Positions 49,351 to 58,672 are shown, counted from the stretch's first letter. The stretch is 64,000 nt of DNA from JBMNEH01 sp050948665 (GCA_050948665.1 JBMNEH010000001.1:1798001-1862000), one strand, 5' to 3'. The notes: generated by a model not told the origin, from the letters alone. Numbers and translations are program-made.

Positions 49351-49379
49351 ATTATATGCAGTTCCCGATGAACGGGCAA
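49351..49379 (-). promoter_or_regulatory. promoter for nfnA-nfnB-hydroxyacid dehydrogenase
   Basis: Minus-strand TTGCCC and TATAAT with a 17-base spacer; the ATG at 49328 is 22 bases past the -10 box. Confidence 0.7.
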
Positions 49380-49401
49380 GTCTTCCGGGGATAATTGTAT
49401 A

Positions 49402-50784
49402 CTATTCGTCCGAACCCGGAGCGGGTTGCGTCAGTTTTCTGACCCATTTGTAGCGATTGACCTCTACGGCTGCAACAAAGCATTTTAAGATTTGGTCGCT
49501 CTTCAGTAGGGCGAACACCCATACAGGGGGAAGCTTCCATACAAAAGCGCCCAGCAGCGACGCCGGCAATACCAGTCCCCACATGAAAATCAGATCGTTA
49601 TAGAAAACAAACCTCGGATTCCCGCCGCCCCGGACGATACCCGTCAGGCAGGAGCATTGATAGGCTGTACCCACCGACGTCACGGAAAGCACAAGCAGAA
49701 ATTGGATCGCCAGATTTCTTGCCTCCTCCGAAACATCGTATAAAGAAACGATCCAGCCCTTCAGCAACAGCAACGTTGCCCCTGTCAACAACCCGATAAA
49801 CAGGAAAATGACCTGCATGGCGTTTACCTTTGGCTTCAGTTCTTCGATTTCTCCTGCGCCTACAAGTTTTCCCGTCAACACTGCGGATGCGGAGGCCCCC
49901 GCATATGCTACAACAGAAACCAACTGAAACAATGTTCCAGCAATGCTGTTAGCCGCAATCGCAGAGGTACCCAATCTTCCGATCACCGCCGCTTGAATGA
50001 ACATCGCGATTCCCCAACTGCCCCCCGACAGAATGACCGGCACGGAAACCCTTATATAATCCCGCCAGAGAGCCATTCCGGCACCCGCAAGATCCTTTAG
50101 TCGGATCCGCAGTTTCCGGTCAATACACAGCACATATACCAACACCAGCAGTAGTTCAACTCCCCTGGCAATCAATGTTGCCAGAGCAGCCCCCCGGGTG
50201 CCCATCTCCGGGAAACCCAGCCGACCGAAAATCAAACAGTAGTTCAAGCTCACATTGACCACAAGAGTCGTCAGGGAAACCACCGTGCCCAGCCGTACAA
50301 TCTCTGCCGAGCGCAAGCTGCCCAGCAATACAGTCGTCAGCCCAAGCAGAATATATGTCCAGGATATGATGCGAAGGTATGCCATTCCTTCACCGAGAAC
50401 ACCCGCCACATCTCCTTTATTCCCTACAAGGAGCTCCAGTATTTGCCGCCCCCAAAGAGTTGCCGCGGTAAAAAATACCAGGGTCACCCCGGTTACCAGC
50501 AGCAAGCCGCATCCCGTCAGCTTTTTGATGGTTGCCGTATCCCTGCTTCCCCAATACTGCGCGGTCAACACACACATCCCCTCACTGACCCCACCTATCA
50601 GCATCTGCATCAAAAATTGCAGTTGATTGGCCAACGCCACACCAGAAAGCGCGTTCTCACTATAGGCCCCCAGCATTACGTTATCCGCCAGATTCACCGA
50701 CAATACGATGATATTCTGTAAAGCAATAAAGAAAATCAAACGAAAGAACTGACGGTAAAAATTTCTATCTCTCGAGAGTGCCAT
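49402..50784 (-). CDS. MATE-family efflux transporter
   Basis: 460-residue multidrug and toxin extrusion-type protein with twelve hydrophobic helices in two halves. Family features: NIIVLSVNLADNVMLGAYSE, LTAQYWGSRD and AVIGRLGTSAIAANSIAGT with GAGEIEELKPKV between halves. Cation-coupled exporter at the cytoplasmic membrane; substrate unknown. AGGAGG five bases before the ATG. Has its own promoter. Confidence 0.93.
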   Translation of the reverse strand: MALSRDRNFYRQFFRLIFFIALQNIIVLSVNLADNVMLGAYSENALSGVALANQLQFLMQMLIGGVSEGMCVLTAQYWGSRDTATIKKLTGCGLLLVTGVTLVFFTAATLWGRQILELLVGNKGDVAGVLGEGMAYLRIISWTYILLGLTTVLLGSLRSAEIVRLGTVVSLTTLVVNVSLNYCLIFGRLGFPEMGTRGAALATLIARGVELLLVLVYVLCIDRKLRIRLKDLAGAGMALWRDYIRVSVPVILSGGSWGIAMFIQAAVIGRLGTSAIAANSIAGTLFQLVSVVAYAGASASAVLTGKLVGAGEIEELKPKVNAMQVIFLFIGLLTGATLLLLKGWIVSLYDVSEEARNLAIQFLLVLSVTSVGTAYQCSCLTGIVRGGGNPRFVFYNDLIFMWGLVLPASLLGAFVWKLPPVWVFALLKSDQILKCFVAAVEVNRYKWVRKLTQPAPGSDE

Positions 50785-50813
50785 GCTTCCTCCTGACTCC
50801 TTGGTCAGTGAGG

Positions 50814-50819
50814 ATTATA
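50814..50819 (-). promoter_or_regulatory. extended -10 promoter of the MATE gene
   Basis: Minus-strand TGTTATAAT, a TG-n-TATAAT extended -10 box 30 bases before the start codon; the -35 region is weak. Confidence 0.5.
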
Positions 50820-51105
50820 ACAGATAACCGGGCAAGTGTATATCCGTACCTTCTACAGAAATATCCGCAAAAGTTTAGATAACCGCTTTTTCCGGACGTC
50901 AGCCATGCATGGGAAACACAAAAAACGGCCTGTTGTAACAAAAATCACATGGAAATCCGCCCCTGTTTTCCGCATTGTCCTATGTTCGCACTACCGCAGT
51001 GCGAAGCCGCTGAATTTGCATGCACATAGAAAAGGTAAAGAAATCCTATACTCCTTTTTTCGGGTCTGCGCTATGATGAGGGAAATACTGCAGGAGGGTT
51101 TGACC
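50820..51105. other. gene-free stretch upstream of the first GH30 gene
   Basis: Contains one perfect small inverted repeat TCGCACT-ACCGC-AGTGCGA (50986-51004), possibly an operator, and several weak -10-like hexamers (TATACT, TATGAT) without convincing -35 partners. The open frame running through it belongs to the upstream extension of the glycosidase and has no binding site. Confidence 0.45.
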
Positions 51106-52443
51106 ATGAAAATAATCATTACTAATCCCGGACGCATATATGAAGAGCGCCCACTGTCTTGGCGTCAGGAAACAGCACCAGCGAAGGCATGCGTTACGCT
51201 TACGGAAAAACGGGATCAGACCATGCTGGGCTTCGGTGCGGCATTGACGGATTCCGCCTGTATCCAGTTCAACAAACTGGATACAGGTGTACGGGACGAA
51301 CTTCTGGAAGAAATTTTCTCCCCTGAAAAGATGAATTTCTCGATAGCGCGTATTTGTGTCGGCGCCAGCGACTATGCCGCAGTCCCCTACCACTTTGCTC
51401 CCGTGGCGGATGACATGGCGATGGAGCACTTCGATGCCTCTCACGATGATACCGACTGTATCCCCATTATACGGAAGGCACAGGATTTAAATCCGGATCT
51501 GTACATATATTCCTCCCCCTGGTCGCCTCCCGGCTGGATGAAGACCTCCGGCTCTATGTACGGCGGATGGATGATCGACAGGTATGTAGAAGCTTATGCG
51601 AAATATTATCTGAAATTCATTCAGTACTACGCCTCAAAAGGGATCAAAATCTCAGCAATGACTCCTCAGAATGAGGCAGAAACCGACCAGACCAGCCGTA
51701 TGCCCGCTTGCCTCTGGCACCCGGACATTGAGGCCCGTTTTATAAAGGTTATGCGGAAGCTTTTAGATGAAAACGGCTTGTCTGATATGAAAATCTGGAT
51801 GATGGATCATAACTTCCTGATGTGGCACCGCATTGTCCATATGCTGAAAGATCCGGAACTCAGAGCGGCTGTTGCCGGTACCGCCTGGCATCCCTATGAG
51901 GGACATCCGGAAATGGTGGAGTGGGTACGGGAACAATATCCGGAAGGCGAGAACCACTGGACGGAAGGGGGTATGCTCCCTTCCCTGTTGGGCGGCATGA
52001 TAGGCATGATGGGCGGCGGGCGTCCCCGTATTACCGTAGCCAACCTGATGCAGGGCTTCAATATCGGCATCAACAATGGCATACAGTCAATCACTGTGTG
52101 GAACCTGGCGTTGGACGAAGCCGGCTATCCCAATATCGGCCCCTTCGGTTGCCGAGGCACCGTGGAAATTTCCCGGGACGGGAAGCGCGTCAAGCGCTCC
52201 GATGAATACTATGTCATGGGGCATTTCACAAAGTATGTAAAGCGCGGGGCGAAGCGCGTCGTGCTGGATTGCCATGGGGTGCCCTCCCACTTTGCTGTAG
52301 CAGCCTTTGAGAATCCCAACGGGCAGATCGTGGTACAGATAGCCAATACCGAAACCTTTGACTCCGGTATGACGCTCCGTCTGGGAGACAAGGTTGTTGA
52401 CCTCTGGGTGCTGCGGGAGTCCGCAAACACCGTTCTGCTGTAA
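51106..52443 (+). CDS. GH30-family glycoside hydrolase (glucosylceramidase/beta-glucosidase type)
   Basis: 445-residue glycosidase, no signal peptide, so probably cytoplasmic. (beta/alpha)8 barrel with the GH30 signatures LGFGAALTDSACIQF, YSSPWSPPGWMK, the acid/base Glu in TPQNEAE (about residue 189) and the nucleophile Glu in HWTEGG (about 287), then a beta side domain ending the protein. By eye closest to the GH30 glucosylceramidase-like branch. GGAGG eight bases before the ATG at 51106. Followed by a strong terminator; likely releases glucose or xylose from oligosaccharides brought into the cell. Confidence 0.92.
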   Translation: MKIIITNPGRIYEERPLSWRQETAPAKACVTLTEKRDQTMLGFGAALTDSACIQFNKLDTGVRDELLEEIFSPEKMNFSIARICVGASDYAAVPYHFAPVADDMAMEHFDASHDDTDCIPIIRKAQDLNPDLYIYSSPWSPPGWMKTSGSMYGGWMIDRYVEAYAKYYLKFIQYYASKGIKISAMTPQNEAETDQTSRMPACLWHPDIEARFIKVMRKLLDENGLSDMKIWMMDHNFLMWHRIVHMLKDPELRAAVAGTAWHPYEGHPEMVEWVREQYPEGENHWTEGGMLPSLLGGMIGMMGGGRPRITVANLMQGFNIGINNGIQSITVWNLALDEAGYPNIGPFGCRGTVEISRDGKRVKRSDEYYVMGHFTKYVKRGAKRVVLDCHGVPSHFAVAAFENPNGQIVVQIANTETFDSGMTLRLGDKVVDLWVLRESANTVLL

Positions 52444-52450
52444 ATTGTCC

Positions 52451-52480
52451 AATACCGGCGGGAAGCATCCCGCCGGTATT
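52451..52480 (+). terminator. terminator after the first GH30 gene
   Basis: AATACCGGCGGGA / TCCCGCCGGTATT, 13-base perfect arms, followed by TTCTTG. Confidence 0.85.
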
Positions 52481-52534
52481 TTCTTGTTCTTTGGAGTGAT
52501 ATATGTTAAAATCACGGAAATAAGGAGGTACGCC

Positions 52535-53524
52535 ATGCAATTTACAAATCCTTCTTCCATACCGCAAAGGACACTTTCCGATGGCATTCAAATCCCCGGT
52601 ATCGGTATGGGAACCTTTGCATCCGACCGTTTTAGCCCGGAAACGGTAGCAAGCGCAGTTGCCGGGGCCATTGACTGTGGATATCGGCTTTTTGACTGCG
52701 CCTCGGTTTACGGAAACGAAGCGCAAATTGGAAATGTGTTTGCCGACGCATATACCCGGGGAACGATACGGAGAGATGAACTCTTCATCATATCCAAGCT
52801 GTGGAATGACCGTCATAAGCCCGGAGACGTACTGGTAAGCCTGGCGCAGTCCCTGAAGGATTTGCAGACAGAATATCTCGACGCGTATTTTGTGCATTGG
52901 CCTTTCCCCAATTACCATGCCCCAGGCTGTGACGGGGACAGCCGGAACCCGGACTCCGTTCCCTTTCACACAGAGGATTATATGGGAGTCTGGCGTCAGA
53001 TGGAGCGGGTATATGACCTGGGGTTGGTAAAAACGTTGGGCATGTCCAATATGACCATTAAAAAGTTGGATTCTTTGTTGCCCCTCTGCCGGGTAAAGCC
53101 TACTTTGCTGGAGATGGAACTCCACCCCGCTTTCCAGCAGCCCGCGCTCTTCGATTACGCGGTGGCTCATGGGATCCAACCCGTAGGTTTCTGCCCATTG
53201 GGCTCACCCGGCCGCCCCGCCAGAGATACCGCCCCGGAGGATGTCAATCCCCTCACACATCCGGTCATTGTGAGAATAGCGCAGGCACACAGAGTACACC
53301 CCGCTATTGTCTGCCTGAAGTGGGCAGTCCAGCGCGGACAAATCCCCATCCCCTTTTCGGTTAAACCAGAGCAGTATACGGAAAACCTACGCTGCGTAAC
53401 AGTAAATCCGCTTACCACGGAGGAGATGGAAGCCATCCGCGGCATGGATGCCGGATGCCGCCTTATCAAGGGGCAGGTCTTTCTCTGGCCGGGCGCTACC
53501 GACTGGCACGAACTCTGGGACTGA
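52535..53524 (+). CDS. aldo-keto reductase
   Basis: 329-residue NADPH-dependent reductase with the AKR tetrad: Asp and Tyr in FDCASVYGNE, Lys in FIISKLWN, His in AYFVHWPFP. The barrel ends with PIPFSVKPEQYTENL, the cofactor-binding end motif. Reduces aldehydes or sugars. AAGGAGG sits seven bases before the ATG at 52535; 47 more codons upstream overlap the terminator and glycosidase. Near two glycosidases, so a sugar reductase is plausible. Confidence 0.92.
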   Translation: MQFTNPSSIPQRTLSDGIQIPGIGMGTFASDRFSPETVASAVAGAIDCGYRLFDCASVYGNEAQIGNVFADAYTRGTIRRDELFIISKLWNDRHKPGDVLVSLAQSLKDLQTEYLDAYFVHWPFPNYHAPGCDGDSRNPDSVPFHTEDYMGVWRQMERVYDLGLVKTLGMSNMTIKKLDSLLPLCRVKPTLLEMELHPAFQQPALFDYAVAHGIQPVGFCPLGSPGRPARDTAPEDVNPLTHPVIVRIAQAHRVHPAIVCLKWAVQRGQIPIPFSVKPEQYTENLRCVTVNPLTTEEMEAIRGMDAGCRLIKGQVFLWPGATDWHELWD

Positions 53525-53630
53525 TGCATGTCGGCGCTGTTTGCGGTCACAACGTCGCGCACCAGCGCTGCCGTCCCCGAAGGCAAATCCGGTATTCGGA
53601 ATGCTTGTCTCCTCTCTTTATGCATATGTG

Positions 53631-53654
53631 CCCGGTTATCCTGCGATAACCGGG
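53631..53654. repeat. perfect ten-base inverted repeat
   Basis: CCCGGTTATC-CTGC-GATAACCGGG, in the 319-base gap between the aldo-keto reductase and the second GH30 gene. No T-run follows on either strand, so an operator or attenuator is as likely as a terminator. The rest of the gap shows only the terminator at 53756. Confidence 0.55.
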
Positions 53655-53755
53655 TACAGATTGACATGTCCGAAATGTTAAACCGGCATTAGAAACTATG
53701 ATTTGCCGAGATAACGGAGCTATCGGATCCTTTGCCGAATCCAATGCGCATCCGC

Positions 53756-53796
53756 AAAAAACACCCGCCGGGACTTTATGTCCCCGACGGGTGTTC
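53756..53796 (-). terminator. terminator of the ADP-ribosylglycohydrolase-PHP-GH30 operon
   Basis: On the minus strand AACACCCGTCGGGGAC pairs with GTCCCGGCGGGTGTT (one G-U) and is followed by TTTTTG; 48 bases after the GH30 stop. Confidence 0.85.
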
Positions 53797-53843
53797 TATT
53801 TCTTCCTCATACGGTTATCACGCTTCGAAGCGCGGAGGCTGAC

Positions 53844-55331
53844 TCAGCACCCCTGTATGGTCATAAAGGTATGAGCGGGCAGTTCAAAAAGTTTTTCCGC
53901 GCGAATGGCGGGCGCGGCAGCCATTGAGACGTTATCATCGGTCTTCCACACTCTGAAAGCCATAGCCGGCGCGTTGTACAGCGCCACCTGCTCCGCTGTA
54001 TCGGTGGTATTCATCAAAACAACCACGGGCACACCGTCTTGGTTCAGCCAGCCGCTGGCCAGTATGCCATCCTCAGCATCTCCGCCGGTCAGGCCGACAC
54101 GTACGGAACCGGGGCGGAGGAATCTGGCATAGTGCCCCATCGCCCAAAGGATCTTACTATCATGGACACCAGTGACCTCCAGCGTCTCCCTATCTACATC
54201 CAGGTATACCAAGCCGTCTTTATAATCTCCGGCAGTGATACCCAGCCACCATTGCCAGGCGGAGGCGTTGGCAATCGTCAGATCTGCGTGGATAGTCTTG
54301 GCTACATATTCTCCGGCTGCCATTGTAAAATCCCGTTTGGGGCCGTACTCACCCAATACGCAAAATTCCGTCATCCAAAAGTCATAGCCGGGATACCGGG
54401 CGCGGTTCTCATTCAGGCATTCCCGGACGGGCTTCAATTTCCCGGGAGTATCTGTACCGTAGGAATGAGCGGCAATAATGGGAGAAACCGCTGCCCTCAC
54501 GTCCTCACGGACAAAGAAGTCCTTAATGACTTCATTGTACTTTCCACCGAAGCGATAACCGAATTTTTCCGTCTTTTCACCATCGTTAATCACGGCCCGC
54601 TCAGGATAGAACCGTGTCAGTATACCGTCAAGTAAATCCTCGTCCAGCAGGTGGAGCAAAGTGTTGCACTCCGGTACAAGGATACCAGCTTTTACGCCCT
54701 TCTCATCCAATGCCTTCCGCAGTGCCAACACAACCGGCACCATGTCTTTGTTCTCATACCGGCACCCCTCCTGCTTCGCTGTATTCCAAGGCACCGCCGG
54801 TTCATTTATCGGGCTGATATAATCAAAAGGATAGCCGATTTCCTCAAAATGACGCATTACCTCCGTCAGGAACTCAGCAAATGCTCCTGCCATCTCCGGC
54901 CTCAGGTTACTCGTCCCCTGATAGTCCGAGTCCGCCCGGCAATGACCGTTCACCGTCATCCAGGCCGGAGGACTGTTTACAAACGCAATGAAGCGCTCAC
55001 AGCCCATTTCCTTCGCCCGGCGAACCAACCACTGTTGACCGGCGTGTTGACTCCAGTCAAACTCCGTCCCCGGCTTCATTTGAAAACAACCGGAGCGTGT
55101 CGCTACAGAGCCGATAAACTCTTTATCATATTCCGTGGAGCCACCGCCGATATTCATCCGCACACAACTGAGTCCGGCGCCCTTCTTCTTGTGAAAAAGC
55201 AGCTCTGCTGCCTTCTCCATGATTTCCGGTGAGGCGTGTTCATAGGCAACATCTGTCCACCAGCAAGCAGAGGCACCAAAATTGTCCAGTGTCTGATACC
55301 GGGTGTTCATGTCGAAAATCAGGTTTCTCAT
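53844..55331 (-). CDS. second GH30-type glycoside hydrolase
   Basis: 495-residue barrel glycosidase without signal peptide. N-terminal LDNFGASACWWTD is the GH30 start pattern also seen in endo-beta-1,6-galactanases; acid/base Glu177 in YISPINEPAVPW and nucleophile Glu322 in FWMTEFCVLG; a beta domain follows from about 390. It differs clearly from the first GH30 (different motifs and length). AGGAGG is six bases before the ATG. It is third in a unit after the ADP-ribosylglycohydrolase-like and PHP genes. Galactan- or xylan-derived oligosaccharides are possible substrates. Confidence 0.88.
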   Translation of the reverse strand: MRNLIFDMNTRYQTLDNFGASACWWTDVAYEHASPEIMEKAAELLFHKKKGAGLSCVRMNIGGGSTEYDKEFIGSVATRSGCFQMKPGTEFDWSQHAGQQWLVRRAKEMGCERFIAFVNSPPAWMTVNGHCRADSDYQGTSNLRPEMAGAFAEFLTEVMRHFEEIGYPFDYISPINEPAVPWNTAKQEGCRYENKDMVPVVLALRKALDEKGVKAGILVPECNTLLHLLDEDLLDGILTRFYPERAVINDGEKTEKFGYRFGGKYNEVIKDFFVREDVRAAVSPIIAAHSYGTDTPGKLKPVRECLNENRARYPGYDFWMTEFCVLGEYGPKRDFTMAAGEYVAKTIHADLTIANASAWQWWLGITAGDYKDGLVYLDVDRETLEVTGVHDSKILWAMGHYARFLRPGSVRVGLTGGDAEDGILASGWLNQDGVPVVVLMNTTDTAEQVALYNAPAMAFRVWKTDDNVSMAAAPAIRAEKLFELPAHTFMTIQGC

Positions 55332-55373
55332 CCGATCCTCCTATAAGCGTTTTATTTATTGTAGCAGGACCCC

Positions 55374-56264
55374 CTATTCCCCGCAAGAAACGAATTGCCC
55401 AAAGATAGGGGATGACCATGCATGACATCCACGAATATCCGTGATCCGTACCCGGACAAAGCTCTCTCCGTTCATGGTATACGCACTTTCCATAATATCG
55501 GTACCCTCCCGGGTCCGTCCCGATACCCAGCATTTATCCGAGAAGAACATCACCTGCGCGACAGGACTGGTACGGATACGCAACGTATCTCCCTCAAGGG
55601 CAATCTCGCGGAAAACCGGGCCTTGCGAAGCATAAATTTGTCCCCCACGCATTGCCTTCATCAGCGCCTGCCGGGTACAGTCGGAGGCAGCAACCATTGT
55701 CCAGCTTTTCGCCAAATCGTGGACATAGAAATGCGCATCATCGTTGGCGCAGAGGGGAAAGCGGCAACCCCTTGAAAAAGCACCATCCAGAATCGCAGAG
55801 GCGTCCCCCCGCTGGGCATTGTAAGGCGGCTCCGAAATGGAGTTAAACACTTCAACCGCATCCGCCTCCGGATACGCCATCAATGTCTCCGCTGTGTTCA
55901 AAGACCAAGCGGGATGGGCAAAAATCACACATCCTCCACAGGCATGGGCAATACGGATCCCCTCATGAGGAGAAACAAGCGCATGTTGCAACTCATCCGG
56001 GGAGAAACTCCTCTCCAGACCCACCGCCACCAAGTGGATCACCTCATGGGGATAGGTATAGTCCAGCTCAATACCGTTCAACACAAGGGGTGAGCCCGAC
56101 AGTGTGTCATAACATTTCCTGTGGTCGGTGATGCACAGAGCGTCATAACCCCGCTCCCCATACAAACGAATTGCCTCCTCTGGAGTAACATTCCCGTCGC
56201 TTCGGGTCGTATGTGTATGGAAATTCACTTTCCATTGAGGTATCGTATCGGAAAACAGTATCAC
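55374..56264 (-). CDS. PHP-domain metal-dependent phosphoesterase/hydrolase
   Basis: 296-residue PHP protein. Metal-binding residues appear in FHTHTTRSDGN, CITDHRK, a conserved Glu in LNGIELDYTY, FAHPAW, and CANDDAHFYV. The last 80 residues form a beta-rich addition. PHP proteins hydrolyse phosphoesters such as 3',5'-bisphosphates or cyclic phosphates. The GTG start overlaps the stop of the glycohydrolase gene as GTGA, behind GAGGTG. Function inside this carbohydrate unit is unknown. Confidence 0.88.
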   Translation of the reverse strand: MILFSDTIPQWKVNFHTHTTRSDGNVTPEEAIRLYGERGYDALCITDHRKCYDTLSGSPLVLNGIELDYTYPHEVIHLVAVGLERSFSPDELQHALVSPHEGIRIAHACGGCVIFAHPAWSLNTAETLMAYPEADAVEVFNSISEPPYNAQRGDASAILDGAFSRGCRFPLCANDDAHFYVHDLAKSWTMVAASDCTRQALMKAMRGGQIYASQGPVFREIALEGDTLRIRTSPVAQVMFFSDKCWVSGRTREGTDIMESAYTMNGESFVRVRITDIRGCHAWSSPIFGQFVSCGE

Positions 56265-57619
56265 GCGAACACCTCGGGACGATTTTTCTTAATCACTTCC
56301 AACGTTCTGGCGGCGATGTCGGTAAAGGTAATGGGATCAAATCCAGAAACCTGGGAATACATGGTGTCCTGCAGGGGCGCTGCCCACTTCTCCGGAACTT
56401 CTCCCAGCCAGGCCCCCATGATAGAGCCCACTGTAGCTCCATTACAGTCGGTATCCCAACCACAGAGCACAGACGTCGTGATCGCTTTTTCATAGTCCCC
56501 GCCCGATGACAGCAGAGCGGCAGCGCACAGCGAGGCGTTGTTTATGGTATGAACACCGTTGTAATTCCCCCACGCGTCCCATAACCGGTCACAGAGAACC
56601 TCCGGATTCTGTTCCTCCTCCGCCCAAGAAAGCGTGTCCTCAATCGCTTCATATAGCCGGGAGCGCTTCGGCACAACCTTCAGACCGGTTTCAACAATCT
56701 CCCGGGCAGAGTTTGCCGTAAAAGCGGCAGCGATCATTGCGGCGCAAAACATAGCGCCGTACACGCCGTTGCGTACATGAGAAAGCTCCGCATCCCGGCG
56801 GGCAAGCTCCGCCGCCAACGCGGGGTCGCCTGCCCCGGCATAGCCATAGGCATCCACCCGGATCTGCGCTCCTATCCACTCCCTATAAGGGTTCCTCCAA
56901 CTGCGGACCCAGTCCAGCTTTTCCGCGGCATCCTCCGGCTCGTCCCCCTTTATGTGGCTGGTCACAGCCGCAAAATTTAAATATGCTTGCGTTTCCGCCG
57001 TACAGACCTGTCCGTAGGTCAGCCTTGCGTGCCAGTTCTTCCCTACATCCCATGTGGAGAAGGAAAACCCTTTTTCCTCCAGCAGCGCTAGCCCCAGTAC
57101 CGTATACCGGACATCATCATCCGATTCCATAAAACAAATATTTTCCCGCCAGCTCCGGGGGCACCGGACAAGCAAGCCATCCGCTTCCGCCCGACTGTGA
57201 CCCGGGGTATAGCTGGTTATGGGGTAGGCATCCGCGTCGGCAAACCACTTCCGCACATTTTCCCATCCCCGGCGCCCAAGGCCCCCGTTCATATACATGC
57301 CAATCTCTACAGGTTTCCCCAAAGCGCATCCTGCCGCGCGGCCCACCCATGCGGCATATAACTTCTGAAACAGTGTTCCTGTACAGAGCTTCTTCGGCGC
57401 CGGCCTCTCCGCTTCCCGCCAGACCTCCTCCCCCGCAACCGGTTCCATATAAGGAAAATCCGGCCGCAAAGGCAGCCTCATAAGCTGGTCATACGCGTGA
57501 TTAAAACTATCATCGTCCTCTGTTTCGGGAATCCAAGCGCCTGAAACGTCCCTGCCCTCCTCCTTCAACTGCTGCAATTCCTCATAGAACAATTCTCGTA
57601 AAGCATCCCAACCAGCCAT
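56261..57619 (-). CDS. ADP-ribosylglycohydrolase-family protein
   Basis: 452-residue DraG/ARH-type protein. The metal-binding pattern shows MESDDDVRYTVLGLALLEEKG (quoted by ESDDDVRYTVLGL) for the first Asp cluster and GWDTDCNGATVGSIMGAW for the second; an N-terminal addition of about 80 residues precedes the domain start LFQKLYAAWVGRAAGCALGKPVE, here by its core GRAAGCALGKPVE. Such proteins remove ADP-ribose from proteins or nucleic acids, but many members encoded near glycosidases act on glycosides or nucleosides instead. First gene of the unit with PHP and GH30 genes. GGAGG ten bases before the ATG. Confidence 0.9.
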   Translation of the reverse strand: MAGWDALRELFYEELQQLKEEGRDVSGAWIPETEDDDSFNHAYDQLMRLPLRPDFPYMEPVAGEEVWREAERPAPKKLCTGTLFQKLYAAWVGRAAGCALGKPVEIGMYMNGGLGRRGWENVRKWFADADAYPITSYTPGHSRAEADGLLVRCPRSWRENICFMESDDDVRYTVLGLALLEEKGFSFSTWDVGKNWHARLTYGQVCTAETQAYLNFAAVTSHIKGDEPEDAAEKLDWVRSWRNPYREWIGAQIRVDAYGYAGAGDPALAAELARRDAELSHVRNGVYGAMFCAAMIAAAFTANSAREIVETGLKVVPKRSRLYEAIEDTLSWAEEEQNPEVLCDRLWDAWGNYNGVHTINNASLCAAALLSSGGDYEKAITTSVLCGWDTDCNGATVGSIMGAWLGEVPEKWAAPLQDTMYSQVSGFDPITFTDIAARTLEVIKKNRPEVFA

Positions 57620-57677
57620 TTATACTATACCTCCATTATAATAGATTCTCCGAAGAACCCTCCCCTCCTGCCGCTTC

Positions 57678-57706
57678 TTGTTAGCCCCAGCCGCATATGG
57701 TATGAT
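57678..57706 (+). promoter_or_regulatory. promoter for the acyltransferase-fold gene
   Basis: TTGTTA and TATGAT with a 17-base spacer, 31 bases before the ATG. Confidence 0.6.
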
Positions 57707-57737
57707 ACATCTGGATTCATAGTATCGGAGGGTCATA

Positions 57738-58589
57738 ATGCGGCAAGATGGAAAAAAAGTAAAAAATCTGTCCGGACTCATGTATATTGTGCCTTATATC
57801 ATGGAGCATCGGCATGATGCGCAGAACCTCATTCGTCAAACAATAGATCTGGATCACCTTCACACATACCTACGGGATGTAAAAAGCAGGGGGCACCATA
57901 TGTCTACCTTCACCTTGATCATTGCGGCATATCTGCGCACGGTTTCCCAACTCCCCTATCTGAACAGGTTTGTCATTAACCGGAAAATTTACGCCAGAAA
58001 CAGGTTCTCCGTTTCCTATGTGGTGCTCAAGGAACCCACCGGCGCTCCCAACGAGGACGTGCAAACAAATGTAAAAACATATTTTGAACTGACAGATACC
58101 ATATTTGATGTGGACAGGAAAATCCGGGAGGATGTGCATAGAAACCGCCAGCAGTCCAACCGGAACAAAACCGATAACCTGATACGGAAAATTATGACTG
58201 TCCCGCTGCTGCCGCGCCTGATAGTCAGCCTGCTGAAAGCAATGGATAACTGGGGCTGGATGCCCAAATCCGTACTGGAGGCAAGCCCCTTCCATACCGG
58301 GTTGTTCATATCCAACCTTGCCAGTATTCGCACCAATTATATCTATCACCATTTGTACGACTTCGGTTCTACAAGCATTTTCGTTGCCATGGGCAATCCC
58401 GTTCGCAGACTGGAAATGGTAGACGGAAAGGTAACTCAAAAAAAATATCTTCCTCTTGGTATCGTCACGGACGAACGGATCTGCTCGGGTCATGATTATG
58501 CTATGGCTTTCCGCGAGTTCGAAAAATACATCCGCAACCCGTGGTTATTGGAGACCCCGCCGGAAAAGGTCTTCTATGATGAAACATAG
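57738..58589 (+). CDS. CAT/2-oxoacid dehydrogenase acyltransferase-fold protein with altered active site
   Basis: 283 residues with the chloramphenicol acetyltransferase/E2 catalytic fold: STFTLIIAAYLRTVSQLPYLNRFVINRKIYARN (quoted by LPYLNRFVINRKIYARN), SPFHTGLFISNLASI and FGSTSIFVAMG, then the end CSGHDYAMAFREFEKYIRNP. In E2 and CAT the end motif is His-x-x-x-Asp-Gly; here it reads S-G-H-D-Y-A, so the order His-Asp is changed and Gly is missing. No lipoyl domain. May be a non-classical acyltransferase or an inactive homologue. GGAGG six bases before the ATG; single gene. Confidence 0.75.
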   Translation: MRQDGKKVKNLSGLMYIVPYIMEHRHDAQNLIRQTIDLDHLHTYLRDVKSRGHHMSTFTLIIAAYLRTVSQLPYLNRFVINRKIYARNRFSVSYVVLKEPTGAPNEDVQTNVKTYFELTDTIFDVDRKIREDVHRNRQQSNRNKTDNLIRKIMTVPLLPRLIVSLLKAMDNWGWMPKSVLEASPFHTGLFISNLASIRTNYIYHHLYDFGSTSIFVAMGNPVRRLEMVDGKVTQKKYLPLGIVTDERICSGHDYAMAFREFEKYIRNPWLLETPPEKVFYDET

Positions 58590-58628
58590 GACACGCCCTG
58601 CAGAAGCGGAATCCTGCAACAAATCCTC

Positions 58629-58672
58629 AAAATCCCCTCTCCCGCCTCTTGCGTGGGAGATCGGGGATTTTT
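58629..58672. terminator. terminator after the acyltransferase-fold gene
   Basis: AAAATCCCC-TCTCCC ... GGGAGA-TCGGGGATTTTT, long stem with a short internal mismatch and a T-run; A-run on the other side. Confidence 0.85.
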
